Notes under the pieces: model-generated
The model's input: the letters and a program-made list of their open reading frames with translations, nothing else
What the model was told of the DNA's origin: nothing
Database searches by the model: none
Program-made: the position numbers and the translations under genes
DNA from: Papaver somniferum
Lineage: Eukaryota; Streptophyta; Magnoliopsida; Ranunculales; Papaveraceae
Reading direction: 5' to 3'
Assembly (NCBI RefSeq): GCF_003573695.1
Contig: NC_039362.1
Span: 110,711,120 to 110,775,119 of the forward strand
Length of the DNA: 64,000 nucleotides
Part shown: positions 47,890 through 57,729 of the stretch, one piece after another
Layout: every line of letters starts with the position of its first letter
Position numbering within the stretch: the stretch's first letter is position 1

Positions 47890-48480
47890 TTTTTATCCTA
47901 CTACAGTTACTTAAAGAGCACATTCAAATTGGTCGAGTTTGGAATGTTACTCAAGTATCTGATAATGTTTATGAAGTTCATTCATCCAGGTTAGTGTCAC
48001 CCATAATTCAAGTTCTCTGGCGGTTGCTGTAACAATGAATCATGTTATGTGAACATCATTTTTTTAGGGGTATAAATGATTTTTTTAAAAGTAGTTGAAT
48101 GTATTCGGTGATAAACAATACATATATGGCATAATGATTTTGTGAAGATCACAGGAGACATACCAATCTATGTGTTTTTTGTGTGGTATATATATAATTT
48201 TTTGTGTTCTTGATTTAGGCGCTGCATATATATACTGCTTTTAAAATTTTGTGTTGAACAACTTTTTTGCATTTTGCGTATGTGCAGGTCTCACACTATT
48301 ATCTCAAAGATCATCACAACAAAGTTATCTGCGCTGTCATTCCTTCGTACCTACGAGTTTTAAATTTCAGTTTTTTCTTAGTACTTCTACGAGTCACAAT
48401 GCATATTTTTTTTTCTAATCATTTTAATAACTTCTGTCATCTTTTTTAGAGCACTGCAATTATGTATTATTCTATATTTT
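47890..48480 (+). pseudogene. MULE transposase, C-terminal exons
   Basis: 47900-47999 reads LLKEHIQIGRVWNV followed by VYEVHSS and a GTTAGT donor, which fits the stretch before the SWIM zinc finger of MULE transposases. A further exon after TGTGCAG at 48287 gives VSHYYLKDHHNKVICAVIPS, resembling the C-terminal end. The SWIM zinc finger itself was not recognised. Confidence 0.5.
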
Positions 48481-48724
48481 CCGGGACACGGTACTTTGTA
48501 CTCATTTAAAACTCATTTGATATTTAGAGATAATGTTCAAGCATATTAAGTTTTAGAATTACTGGGTTTCAGGTTTCTTTATAAGTTTTTTAAAGTATAG
48601 GAGTTATGTACTCTACATTGTAATCAGGTGATAGACTACTCTATAGTCAGTAAGTACCTGGATAAATTTTAGAGTATAGTCATTATGTACTCTAGATTTT
48701 TCAGGTGACAGAATACTCTGTACT

Positions 48725-48787
48725 TGTTAGAGCATTGATCGGTCGAACTCGCAAGCGTTGCTATCTCAAGCTTGTTTGTCAAGTTTA
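48725..48787 (+). repeat. Start of Copia G LTR, cut by Tat 2
   Basis: TGTTAGAGCATTGATCGGTC... The first 63 bp of the Copia LTR on the plus strand, directly followed by the Tat 2 LTR. The rest lies beyond the nested insertions and outside the window. Confidence 0.85.
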
Positions 48788-49235
48788 TGTAGGATCAGAA
48801 TCTCGCAGCAATAATTCTTCAGCACAACAACGTCGCAGAACAATTTCAGAAATGACATAATAAACGACGTCAGCTAAATCATGAGAAAAATGTGACGGTC
48901 CTGCGAAAATTAGAGAGTTTGCAGATTAACATTTGTAAGGTCGCGAGAATGTCGCAAGCCATATCCGAAAATAAAGGACAGATTAGCTGTCATCCACTAT
49001 GTAATTTCCTATAAATAGCCGCTCAGTTGTAAAGGAAAAATGAGAGATCTTTTATGTTTGAGAAGCAAATAAATAGGAGAGATAAAATCTAGAGAAGTGG
49101 TTATTCTTGATTCCTTTATCTTTTCTTGTAAGATTGTTCAAAGATTCATCAATAAAATTAAGATTGTTAATCTAAAATGAGTTGAATATTAATGAAATCT
49201 TGTGAGGGGTGTAGTGTAGGATTCCTGCAACTACA
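48788..49235 (+). repeat. 5' LTR of Tat 2 (448 bp)
   Basis: TGTAGGATCAG...GCAACTACA, with TATAAATAG at 49010-49018. Its 3' half is closer to the Tat 3 and Tat 4 LTRs than to Tat 1, so there are two LTR subfamilies. Confidence 0.95.
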
Positions 49236-49238
49236 TAA

Positions 49239-49256
49239 TGGCGCTAGAAACAGGGA
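49239..49256 (+). other. Primer-binding site of Tat 2
   Basis: TGGCGCTAGAAACAGGGA, three bases after the LTR, the same site as in Tat 4 (61665-61682). Confidence 0.75.
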
Positions 49257-49453
49257 CGCTGAAGAATGAAAATTGAAGATTGTTGTTTAGATTGTTCAAA
49301 TCAAGAAAGTAATTAAACAAATCAGTGAACCAGTTAGAAGAAAAATTATTAGAGTCAATGAATATGACAAAAGATTGGAGTGTAATATGATAACAAAAAC
49401 AATGGTTAAATGAATTCCATGAAAACATCAAAGGAAGGATACATAAACGAGAT

Positions 49454-50845
49454 TTGGAAGGAAGGAAGGTTATGGCGGTAGAAAAGACATCACCCTTGAA
49501 AGATTGGGAAAAGCAAAAAATCACATTCATGGCGGCAGAAATACCAAAAGAAAATTTGAACCACACATCTCCATTGGTTATTACAGTGCCTATTACGCGA
49601 AAAGAGAAGGGGACAACAACAAAATCCACGGAAGAATGGACATTGAACAGAACTTTAGTCGATACAGGAAGTTCAGTGGATATAATATTTTATCATGCGT
49701 TCAGGGGAATGGGATTTAAAGATGAAGAAATGTCCAGTTCAACATATCTTATTCATGGCTTTGGAAAATCCACAACAAAACCTAAAGGAGAAATAGTGGT
49801 ACGAATTCCACTAGGAGAGATCGAAACACACGTGACACTATGCGTGGTGGATATGGAATCGCCATATAATATGTTGCTAGGAAGACCATGGATACATGCA
49901 ATAAAAGCTGTAGTATCAACGTTGCATCAATGTATTAAATTCCCCACACCAAATGGAATAGGTGAAATCAGAGGAGATGTTGACAATGCGAAATTATGTC
50001 ATAAAATTGAAGTAAAGCATTATGAAGGACGAGCAAAAAAGAAACAATTTCGCCGAAAGTTGGAAAAGGGGGCAAAGAAAGAAGAAGAATTTAGAGTGTA
50101 CACGATAAGGGCAAAAGAAGGCAGGGGAATACCCAGCGAAATTTCGGAAGAAGGAGAAGGACCTGTGAAAACAATAAAAGAACCAACACCAATGGGAGAA
50201 CCCAAGTCCAGTTACACTGTCTCAGAACCAACAAAAGAAGTAAACGTTGGGACTATAGAAGAACCTCTAATATTGAGAATTGGAACCAAGATGGATGTAG
50301 AAGAAGAAGAAAGAACTGTTAATCTTTTGCGAGAATATAAAGACATTTTCGCAGGGAGCATGGATGAGATACCGGTAATAGATCCATCAATTGCATGTCA
50401 CAAGCTGGAGATTAACAAGAATGTGAGACCATTTAAACAAAGAATAAGAAAAATCGCAACAGCCTACCATTCCCAAATAGAAGAAGAACTACAGAAAATG
50501 CTTGATGCAGGAATTATAAGAGAAGCCAAATACCCAGAGTGGATAGCGAACATGGTCATTGTTCCAAAGAAAAACAAAGGAATAAGGATTTGCATAGATT
50601 TCACTGAGTTAAACAAAGCCTGCCATAAAGATAGCTTTCCGTTACCAGATATTCCTCAAATGGTGGAATCAACAGCGGGAAATGATAGGGTATCGTCTTT
50701 AGATGGGTACAAAAGATTAACCAAATCCCTCTCGCTGAAGAAGATCAAGAGCATACTGCTTTTTTTGCCCCTAGAGGTTTATATTGTTACACGAAAATGC
50801 CATTTGGTTTGCGAAATGCGGGAGCAACATACCAAAGAATGGTAG
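49454..50845 (+). pseudogene. Tat 2 protease and N-terminal reverse transcriptase
   Basis: A 463-codon frame. The aspartic protease has LVDTGSSVDIIFYH at residues 68-81 and LLGRPWIHAI at about 141-150. A charged linker follows. The RT fingers/palm begin near residue 310 (CHKLEINKNVRPFKQ, then PEWIANMVIVPKKNKG, then IRICIDFTELNKA, the last carrying the first catalytic Asp). Homology leaves this frame near 50720 through a frameshift, and the last 40 residues are out of frame. The chosen start is the first in-frame methionine. The real polyprotein would have continued from gag, which is absent. Confidence 0.85.
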
Positions 50846-51075
50846 AGAAGGTGTTCGCGAAATGGATACACAAAACATTAGAAGTATACGTGGACGGCAC
50901 GTTAGTAAAGAGTAAAGAAGCCAAAGACCATGTACATGACCTGAGGGAGATTTTTGAACAAATGCGGCAGTATGACATTGAACTGAATCCTTAAAAGTGT
51001 ACCATTGGAGTTGCATCGGGAAAAATTTTAGGCTACATTGTATCAAAGGAAGGAATACATGTTGATCCAGAAAAA
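50797..51075 (+). pseudogene. Tat 2 reverse transcriptase, palm part with altered active site
   Basis: The frame 50797-50994 starts MPFGLRNAGATYQRM, a typical Ty3/gypsy RT phrase. At 50887-50898 the catalytic YVDD box reads YVDG (codon GGC at 50896-50898), so the second aspartate of the metal-binding pair is lost. A stop at 50992-50994 is followed in frame by the connection domain (GKILGYIVSKEGI). This RT cannot be active. Confidence 0.85.
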
Positions 51076-51700
51076 GTGCAAGCAGTTCGTGACATGCCAA
51101 CACCAGCAACAATAAAAGATGTACAGAAGTTGAATGGACTTTTAGCTTCGGTAGGGAGATTCATTTCACGATCATCAGACAAATGCAAGTATTTTTTCGA
51201 TATACTCAAGAAGAGTGCGAAATTCAAATGGACTGATGAATGCGAAAAATCTTTTCAAGGGATCAAAGAACATCTTATGAATACATCTATTTTACAAAAA
51301 GCAGAATCAGGAGAAGATTTATTAATCTATCTTGCGACAACGTCGCATGCATTAAGTGTCGTGTTATTGCGAATAGACGCATGAGTGGAGAAACTCATCT
51401 ATTACATTAGCAAAACTTTTAATACTGCCGAGAAGAATTACTCAAAGATTGAGAAGCTAATCTTAGCATTAGTTTATGCATCATTTAAGCTCCGCATATA
51501 TTTTCAAGCGCACAAAATAAAGGTATTAACAAAAGTACCAATTGAATCACTGATGAAGAATTCAAAAAGATCAGGAAGAGTGGAGAGATGGAATCCAAAA
51601 GTAGGCCACTTTGATATTAAATATGAAATTTTGTCTTCACCAAAATCACAAGTTGTTGCAGATTTCTTGGCAGAATTTCCTTTAGAAGAAGATGAAGCGG
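51076..51700 (+). pseudogene. Tat 2 native (degenerate) RNase H
   Basis: Covers the frame 51076-51384 and the start of the next one (51385 on), separated by one TGA stop at 51382-51384. Phrases: FKWTDECEKSF, LLIYLATTSHALSVVLL, VEKLIYYISKTF, ALVYASFKLRIYFQ. The usual first catalytic Asp (TDAS) is absent. In Tat elements the native RNase H is known to be decayed and its role taken by a second domain, which follows here. Confidence 0.75.
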
Positions 51701-51759
51701 TAGAAGAAATGATGGATATAGAAGAAGAACACGGAGATCCAAAAGACTTATTAACAGAA

Positions 51760-52160
51760 CCAAATAGATGGGAGATATTGGTAGATGGATCATCAAATGG
51801 AGAAGGCAATGGAGTTGGAATTGTTTTAATTTCTCCAGAAGGAGAGAAGATGGATTTTTCATTCAGATTGGAATTCGCATCCACTAATAACGAAACGGAA
51901 TATGAAGCTGTGATACATGCCTTAAAGTTCGCAATAGAAATGAAACTAGAAAATGCCAGGATCACTAGTGATTCGCATCTAGTTATTCGCCAAATAAAGG
52001 GAGAGTACACGACAAATGAACCATCCTTGAAGAAATACAAGAAGCTCGTTGAAGAATTGTCAGGGAAAATCCCAAAAATAAAATGGAGGCACATTTCAAG
52101 GAAGGATAACAGACTCGCAGACGCTTTTGCTTTCATCTCAAGCATGATGACAGATCCAAC
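51760..52160 (+). CDS. Tat 2 archaeal-type RNase H domain (within ORF 51385-53109)
   Basis: A second RNase H, the hallmark of plant Tat gypsy elements. Catalytic positions are visible: VDGSSNGEG (Asp, 51784), NNETEYEA (Glu, about 51895), ITSDSHLV (Asp, about 51970) and RKDNRLADAFA (Asp, about 52106). The domain is open and all four acidic residues appear kept. It degrades the RNA strand of RNA-DNA hybrids during reverse transcription. The enclosing frame of 574 codons also holds the integrase. Confidence 0.85.
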
Positions 52161-52319
52161 TGCGAGATGCATAAAAGTACAGACACTTCTGTCGCCATCA
52201 ATCAATAAAGAAAAAGAAGAAGTGAACGTCATGATAGTAGACGGTGGAGAAGAAGAAAAAACGAACAATATCGCAGTTTGGAGAACAGAACTTCATGCAT
52301 ATTTGGCGAAAGGAGAAAC

Positions 52320-53441
52320 ACCAAGAAATAGATTGGAAGCACACAAGTTAAAAAGCCGCGCAAAAAATTATGAATTAAGAGATGGGCTGCTATACCGAAA
52401 ATCCTTTAATGGACCATCACTCAGATGTTTGACACGAGAAGAAGGAGAAAAGGTGCTAAAAATGTTACATAGTGGGGATGCTGGCAATCATAGCGGGGGA
52501 AGATATTTGGCACATAGAGCAAAAATGCAAGGCTATTACTGGCCATACATGCACGAAGATGCAAAACAAATATCAATACGTTGCGAAGATTGTCAGCGGC
52601 ATGGAAAGAAAATACATGCACCTGGAGCACCATTGTCATCTTCAACCAGTGTGTGGCCTTTTGGAAAGTGGGGCTTAGATATTGTGGGGCCATTTTTACC
52701 AGGATCTGGACAAAGAAGATACTTAATAGTCGCAACAGATTATTTCACAAAATGGACAGAAGTGAAGGCAGTACAGCATATTCGCGACAAAGATATCTTT
52801 ACATTCATATTCGAAAATATCATTTGCAGATTCAGAATTCCTGCGCAGTTGGTATCTGATAATGGGAAACAGTTTGAAGAACAGAACATAGAAATGTTAC
52901 TTAATGCATTTAAGATAAAATGTGGAAAGTCTACTCCTTTATATCCACAAGATAATGGGCAGGCAGAGGCAACAAACAAAACAATTGCAAATATATTAAA
53001 GAAGAAATTAGAAGGACATCATAGAGCATGGTGCGAACAAGTACATAATGCAGTATGGGATTATAATACAACTAGAAGAGAAGCTACTGGAATGTACCGT
53101 TTTGTTTAACATACGGAGTTGAAGCGGTGTTACCAACAGAAGTTGTTATTCCGACAACAAAGAGAGAAGCTTGAGAGAAAAATCTTAGTGCGGGTTTGAT
53201 CTTAAGAAAACTTGATGAATTAGAAGAAAAAAGAGAAAGAACTTTACAACATATGGAGAATTATCAGCGAAGATTAGCCCGAGAATATAATAAACATGTC
53301 AAAGTACGCGAATTCCAACCAGGAGATTTAGTTCTGCGAGAGACACCAATATATCAGCGAGAAAATGGTGGAAAGTTAGCGAAAAAATGGGATGAACCTT
53401 ACATCATTAAGAAGATAGTTGGAACAGGAGCTTATAAATAG
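52320..53441 (+). pseudogene. Tat 2 integrase, C-terminus frameshifted
   Basis: Integrates the cDNA into the host chromosome. The H2C2 zinc domain has MLHSGDAGNHSGG and CEDC (52460-52595). The catalytic core has GLDIVGP (Asp, 52674), SDNGKQF (Asp, 52856) and GQAEATNK (Glu, 52959). The frame ends at 53109 within TGMYRFV, where TGMTPF is usual. After a shift the C-terminal domain resumes at 53196-53441 (REFQPGDLVLR, then GKLAKKWDEPYII). A short remnant after 53441 includes RPWN and RYYP, the usual pol end. Confidence 0.85.
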
Positions 53442-53639
53442 ACTTGGTCATAGACTTGACAGAAGGTAGAGATGTTGGTCATAGACTTGACAGACCATGG
53501 AACGATTGTACTTAAAAAGATATTATCCGTAGCAAGCTTTGAGAAGTTATGGATTCTGAAAGAATAGTTGCGAGATTATTCATATCAAAACAAGATCATG
53601 ATGTGCGAAACTTTCGCAGAGATAATCATAGAACAATGA

Positions 53640-54225
53640 CATAAAAGATAGGGGCGAACCTTTATGACGTACACCCTAGTTCGCGAATAAAATTTCGCAA
53701 GAGGCAAATATAATACCTAAAGTACGTCATATAAGGGGGTACCTATTGCATGGCTCAGGGAAAGGCTACACATCCACCGGAACCTGAATCATGGAGATTT
53801 GGGGTCAATAAAGCCCATCCGGGAGAGGCACCTTGGATTCTCAGCTTAAGCATATGACTTAGGTTGGGAGACTAAGGTAATAAGGACTCTTCCAAGGAGT
53901 GAATAATCTGATCAAGGCGCCGAGGTACACGGTTGATTCAAGAGTGCCAGGGGCGTCTGGAGCGTACCTTGCCATTCTTGACAAGTCTTGGCTTATACTG
54001 CACTCGGCCCGAAGAAAACCCCACTTAGGATGCAGTCTCGTAACCATAAACCCTATAGGTAAAAGGGATAAGAGGCTGCGAAAACAACTGGTTGTTGTTA
54101 AGACTGGATGGGAGGAGCTAACCTTGTATGGTAGAAGTACGCCTCCTTGAAGGGGAAACCAGGGGGGAGATAAGGGCGACACCCTCCATTAGGGAGCTGA
54201 TAAGTGTCTTAAGACGCAAATGTCA
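53640..54225 (+). other. Conserved block between pol and antisense gene (Tat 2)
   Basis: The counterpart of 19640-20236. The stem arms are CATGGCTCAGG (53752) and CCTGAATCATG (53786), with one pair lost compared with Tat 1. Open frames on both strands mirror those in Tat 1. Confidence 0.6.
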
Positions 54226-54560
54226 TGAGGCTTTTTACTCGCAAGGGTATTAAGGCTTGTCATATTTATGCAACAATCCTGAAGAGGCAATAATACTAGA
54301 GAAAAAGATAAGAAGAGATCAATGGGTTTTCGCATGAAAATGCGAAGACGTCATGCGATTTCGTCTCAAGACGGTAATGTAATGGGGATTTATTTTCGCA
54401 AGAATATTTAAGCCTTCATATTGTCGCAACATTCCTGAAGAGGCAATAATACAAAAGAAAAAGTTAAGGCAAGGTCAATGGATTTTTGCATGAAAGTGCA
54501 AGGACGTCCTGCGATTTTGTCGCAATGACAAGAGGTGGCATAATAAGACCTTTAATTAGG
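54226..54560 (+). repeat. Tandem repeat of about 160 bp (Tat 2)
   Basis: Two units near 54238-54390 and 54395-54540. They share CATTCCTGAAGAGGCAATAA-like and GCATGAAA.TGC.A.GACGTC phrases. The second unit is complete here, unlike in Tat 1. Confidence 0.6.
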
Positions 54561-54797
54561 AAGGCAAAATAAGACCACATGACAAAACAAAATATTTATA
54601 AGTATTCATAACAAATCATTTCTCGCAAGAAAGATAATAAGAGGCAAGTATGGGAATCAGTAAACAAGAGGCATTATCTTTCTCGCCAGCAAAATACTAA
54701 AAGAGAAAATTAATCCCAAAGTTGATTGAAGAATATTATTCGCAAGAAATAATAAAGATGAAACAATTCAAGAAAATAGAACTAGATAAGAAGCTCA

Positions 54798-56892
54798 TGC
54801 TTCAGTATTAATTCCAGTAGAAGGAGATAATGGACGCTCTTCACCAATGTTCTCATTATCGCCAACCTCTTCTTCATTTCGATTATGATCTTCACCAATA
54901 ATAATTCCTTTGAGAGGGACTTCTTTTTCGCCGCCACCTTGATTATCGCCAGCAATTACTTCTTTAGAAGAGATTTCTTTTTCGTTTTCATCTTGATTAG
55001 CACCAACAGTTGCTTCCTTAGAAGGGATCTCTTCTCCATCTTCCAAAAGGCTATTCTCTCCACCACTTTCATAATCATAATCACTGTCAGCAGGACGAGG
55101 AATTTCATTATCATCTACTTCCAAAGGTTTGATTGATGTAATAGGAAGTGATTTGGAAAATAAAATATCATTTACAAGGACTTCAGCCCGGAGATGAACT
55201 TGACGAAGAAGTGCTCTCTGATGATTCCTATCTTGAATATCCTTAAAGTAAGCAAGATAATCAAGTCTTCTTTCTGCTCGGTCGCGAGAACCAGTAAGGA
55301 CAGAGACGATTAGTGCATTTTCTTTGCGAATTTTGGCATATTTAGCCTCCAAAACAGAAATGGAGGAATGAAGATTTTTCTCAGACTCTGCGAAAAGTAG
55401 AATACAAAATTTCAGTAAGATGAAGAACTCAAAAAGATATGACAAAGAAAAGATAGTTAAGACAGTCAAACTATTATGACTACCTTCCTTTTGCTAAATA
55501 AGGTGTTGAATCAAGGTCAGACAACTATTCTCCCAACGGTCCATCCCATCATCAAATTTATCTCTAACTAAACCTTTAAGTCGAGACTGAAGATTTTTCT
55601 CTTTAGAAATAAGAAAGGCATTTTTCTTCGCAAGAGAAGAATAAGATTCTTCTAATTTGGAACATTGTTCTTTAAGTTGATTCGCCTTTACACTTAAAGT
55701 TATTCTACCTTGAATGAGTGTATCTATTTCAGCGATAGATGACTCTGTTACTTCTTTAAGTTCATTTCTCAAAGAGCGAAGAGATTGTTCTTGGTCATCA
55801 CATACTTTCTGAAGGATGCTAAGTTGTTGCGAAGATATCGCCATCTTATTTAAACAAATTCGCTTCTCTTGAGATAGAGTTTTATTCTCATCTGATAAAG
55901 ATTCCATCCCTAGATTAGCTTTAGTTAAAGAATAAGAGATGCGAGATATTTCATTACTTAATAAACCTTGCCTCCGAACTAATTGGGTATTTTCATTGGT
56001 AAGATTATTTATATGATCAACAAAGTATGAATAGAGGTTATCTAATTGGTTATATTGATCCATCAAAATCTCTTTATCAACACGGGCTTCTTTAACAGCA
56101 GATTCAAATTGATATCTCTCCATTATTCGTTTCTGGTTTAAGGCTTAACATGCGAAAGAGGGATTTCAAGGATAATTAAATATGGAAAGGATAAAATCAT
56201 TATAAAGACAAATTGAATACACAAATAAGGAAATCATACCTCTCAGTTCATCACTCTTCTTGCGAAGATTGTCGCGATCCAGCGAAACATTCTGGAGCTT
56301 TTGATTTTCGAGACGAAAAGCATTACACTCTTTTTCCAAAGCTTTTTGCGAAGCAGCTCTATCAGAGCCAAAATACTTACTCAGAATTTCGCAAATACCA
56401 TACTTGACAGGATCAATGGGAGACTTCTTTCCATCATCCAGAACCTCAGACAAAACTTTGAAAGCAATATCTATTCCTTCCACGGTTTCTTTCGAAAAAG
56501 GAAGATACTCAGGTAGAGAACTGGCAATGATAGAAGGTTGAGAAACATTATCAATATGAGGAGAAGAAGTTTCATTCACAGAAGGATTAATAAGGGGGGT
56601 TTCAATCATTGAAAGGTCAGTTGAAGAAATGAAATCTGAGGCAGCCTTTTCGCGAATTGGAGATAATGGTTTAACTTGTGAAGATGTCGCAGGAGATTTA
56701 GAAGAGATAAGTAAGTGGAATGGAACAGAGGTTTCAACGGTTTTAAGGTGGCGAGATTTCTTGAGAGGTTTGTTGGCATCCTTATCACCCTGCGAATCAC
56801 AATCCAGATAAGAAACAGAGGCAACAATATTGTTATTAGAAAAAAATAATGTTTCTTACTACCTTCTGATTCGCAGACTTTCTTTTGTTTAC
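54798..56892 (-). pseudogene. Antisense gene of Tat 2, second type, truncated by Tat 3
   Basis: Minus-strand exons by GT-AG signals: up to 56892-56863 (cut by Tat 3), 56789-56240, 56143 to about 55484, and 55386-54798. The product is again a long coiled coil (TLSQEKRICLNKMAISSQQ, then TESSIAEIDTLIQGRI) with an acidic C-terminus (VGDNENIGEERPLSP). It differs in sequence from the Tat 1/Tat 3 protein except in layout. A TAG (55496-55494) lies near the end of the third visible exon. The N-terminal domain is missing because Tat 3 inserted there. The function is unknown. Confidence 0.7.
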
Positions 56893-57362
56893 TGTAGTTG
56901 CAGGAAATCCTACACTACACCCCTCACAAGATTTCATTAACATTCAACTCATTTTAGATTAACAATCTTAATTTTATTGATGAATCTTTGAACAATCTTA
57001 CAAGAAAAGATAAAGGAATCAAGAATAACCACCGCTCTAGATTTTCTCTCTCTTATTTACTTGCTTCTCAATTAGAAAAGATCTCTCTCTTTTCCTTTAC
57101 AACTGAATGACTATTTATAGGGAAATACATAGTGGATGACAGCTAATCTGTCCTTTATTTTCGGATATGGCTTGCGACATCCTCGTAACCTTACAAATGT
57201 TAATCTCGCAAACTCTCTAATTTTCGCAGGACCATCACATTTTTCTCATGATTTAGCTGACGTCGTTTATTATTTCGTTTCTGAAGTTATTCTGCGACGC
57301 TGCTGTGTTGTGTTGCTAATAATTTTGCTGAGGCATTATTGCTGCGAGATTCTGATCCTACA
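56893..57362 (-). repeat. 3' LTR of Tat 3 (470 bp)
   Basis: Reads TGTAGTTGC...GATCCTACA on the plus strand, the exact reverse of the other Tat LTRs. It is closest to Tat 2 and Tat 4. Confidence 0.95.
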
Positions 57363-57380
57363 TCTTGCCTCTTCTCATAT
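57363..57380 (-). other. Polypurine tract of Tat 3
   Basis: Minus strand ATGAGAAGAGGCAAGA, the same as in Tat 1 (23975-23993). Confidence 0.65.
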
Positions 57381-57566
57381 CTTCTCTACGAAGCAGATAA
57401 TGATGTGAGAAATGCCGCAGTTGTTCATCTCTTCATATTCTGCATTTATCACACGTATTCTTTCTTCCATCTATTTCTTGACATGTCTTCTGTAACCGCT
57501 GCTTTTCAACTGCTCACGTCTTTTCGCGTTAATGGTGTTTATTTCTTCGAGTAAAAAAATATTCTT

Positions 57567-57729
57567 TATATATTCTTCTTACTCTTCTTTCCATTTTCTT
57601 TTTACTTTCTCTTCTCTTTTTATTCTATCATCTCTGCAACTCTATTGTTCTTCCGTAAGTTCTGCTACTGTAATTCTTCCTTCTTCAATCTTCTTACTTT
57701 TTATCCATTCCCATACTTTATATTCAGAT
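57567..57729 (+). promoter_or_regulatory. Promoter-like TATA and leader intron of the Tat 3 antisense gene
   Basis: TATATAT at 57567-57573. Leader intron 57655-57727 with donor GTAAGT and acceptor TATATTCAG, just before the ATG at 57730. Both are conserved in Tat 1. Confidence 0.55.

Larger units (their letters stand above)
40920..48724 (+). mobile_element. MuDR-type (MULE) transposon gene region, broken and interrupted
   Basis: Leader exon near 40960-41037 (pyrimidine-rich, ending TTTTTTCAG|GTATGT), an intron filled with 185-bp tandem repeats, then transposase exons at about 42390-42709, 44104-44801, 44988-45470, 47890-47999 and 48288-48360. Insertions: a solo Copia LTR (42710-44098) and an unclassified block (about 45600-47880). 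Copia G and everything nested in it start at 48725. Terminal inverted repeats were not located. The right end may lie outside the window. Confidence 0.7.
48788..56892 (+). mobile_element. Ty3/gypsy Tat element 2 (pol without gag), interrupted by Tat 3
   Basis: Order: 5' LTR, PBS, about 200 bp, protease, RT, RNase H, archaeal-type RNase H, integrase, conserved block, tandem repeats, antisense gene (other type than Tat 1). The gag is missing: from the PBS to the protease is only 0.2-0.4 kb. The antisense gene is cut at 56892 by the reversed LTR of Tat 3. The 3' LTR must lie beyond 64000. Confidence 0.85.

Noticed and set aside
51504..52268. 254-codon minus-strand ORF opposite the archaeal-type RNase H
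   Set aside because: Serine/phenylalanine-rich shadow of the pol frame, without splice or start context like that of the antisense gene.
56893..57362. Reading the reversed LTR as the inverted 3' LTR of Tat 2
   Set aside because: The adjoining sequence (57363 on) is the reverse of a Tat 3' end with its own purine tract and a second antisense gene of another type, so a separate reversed insertion is simpler.
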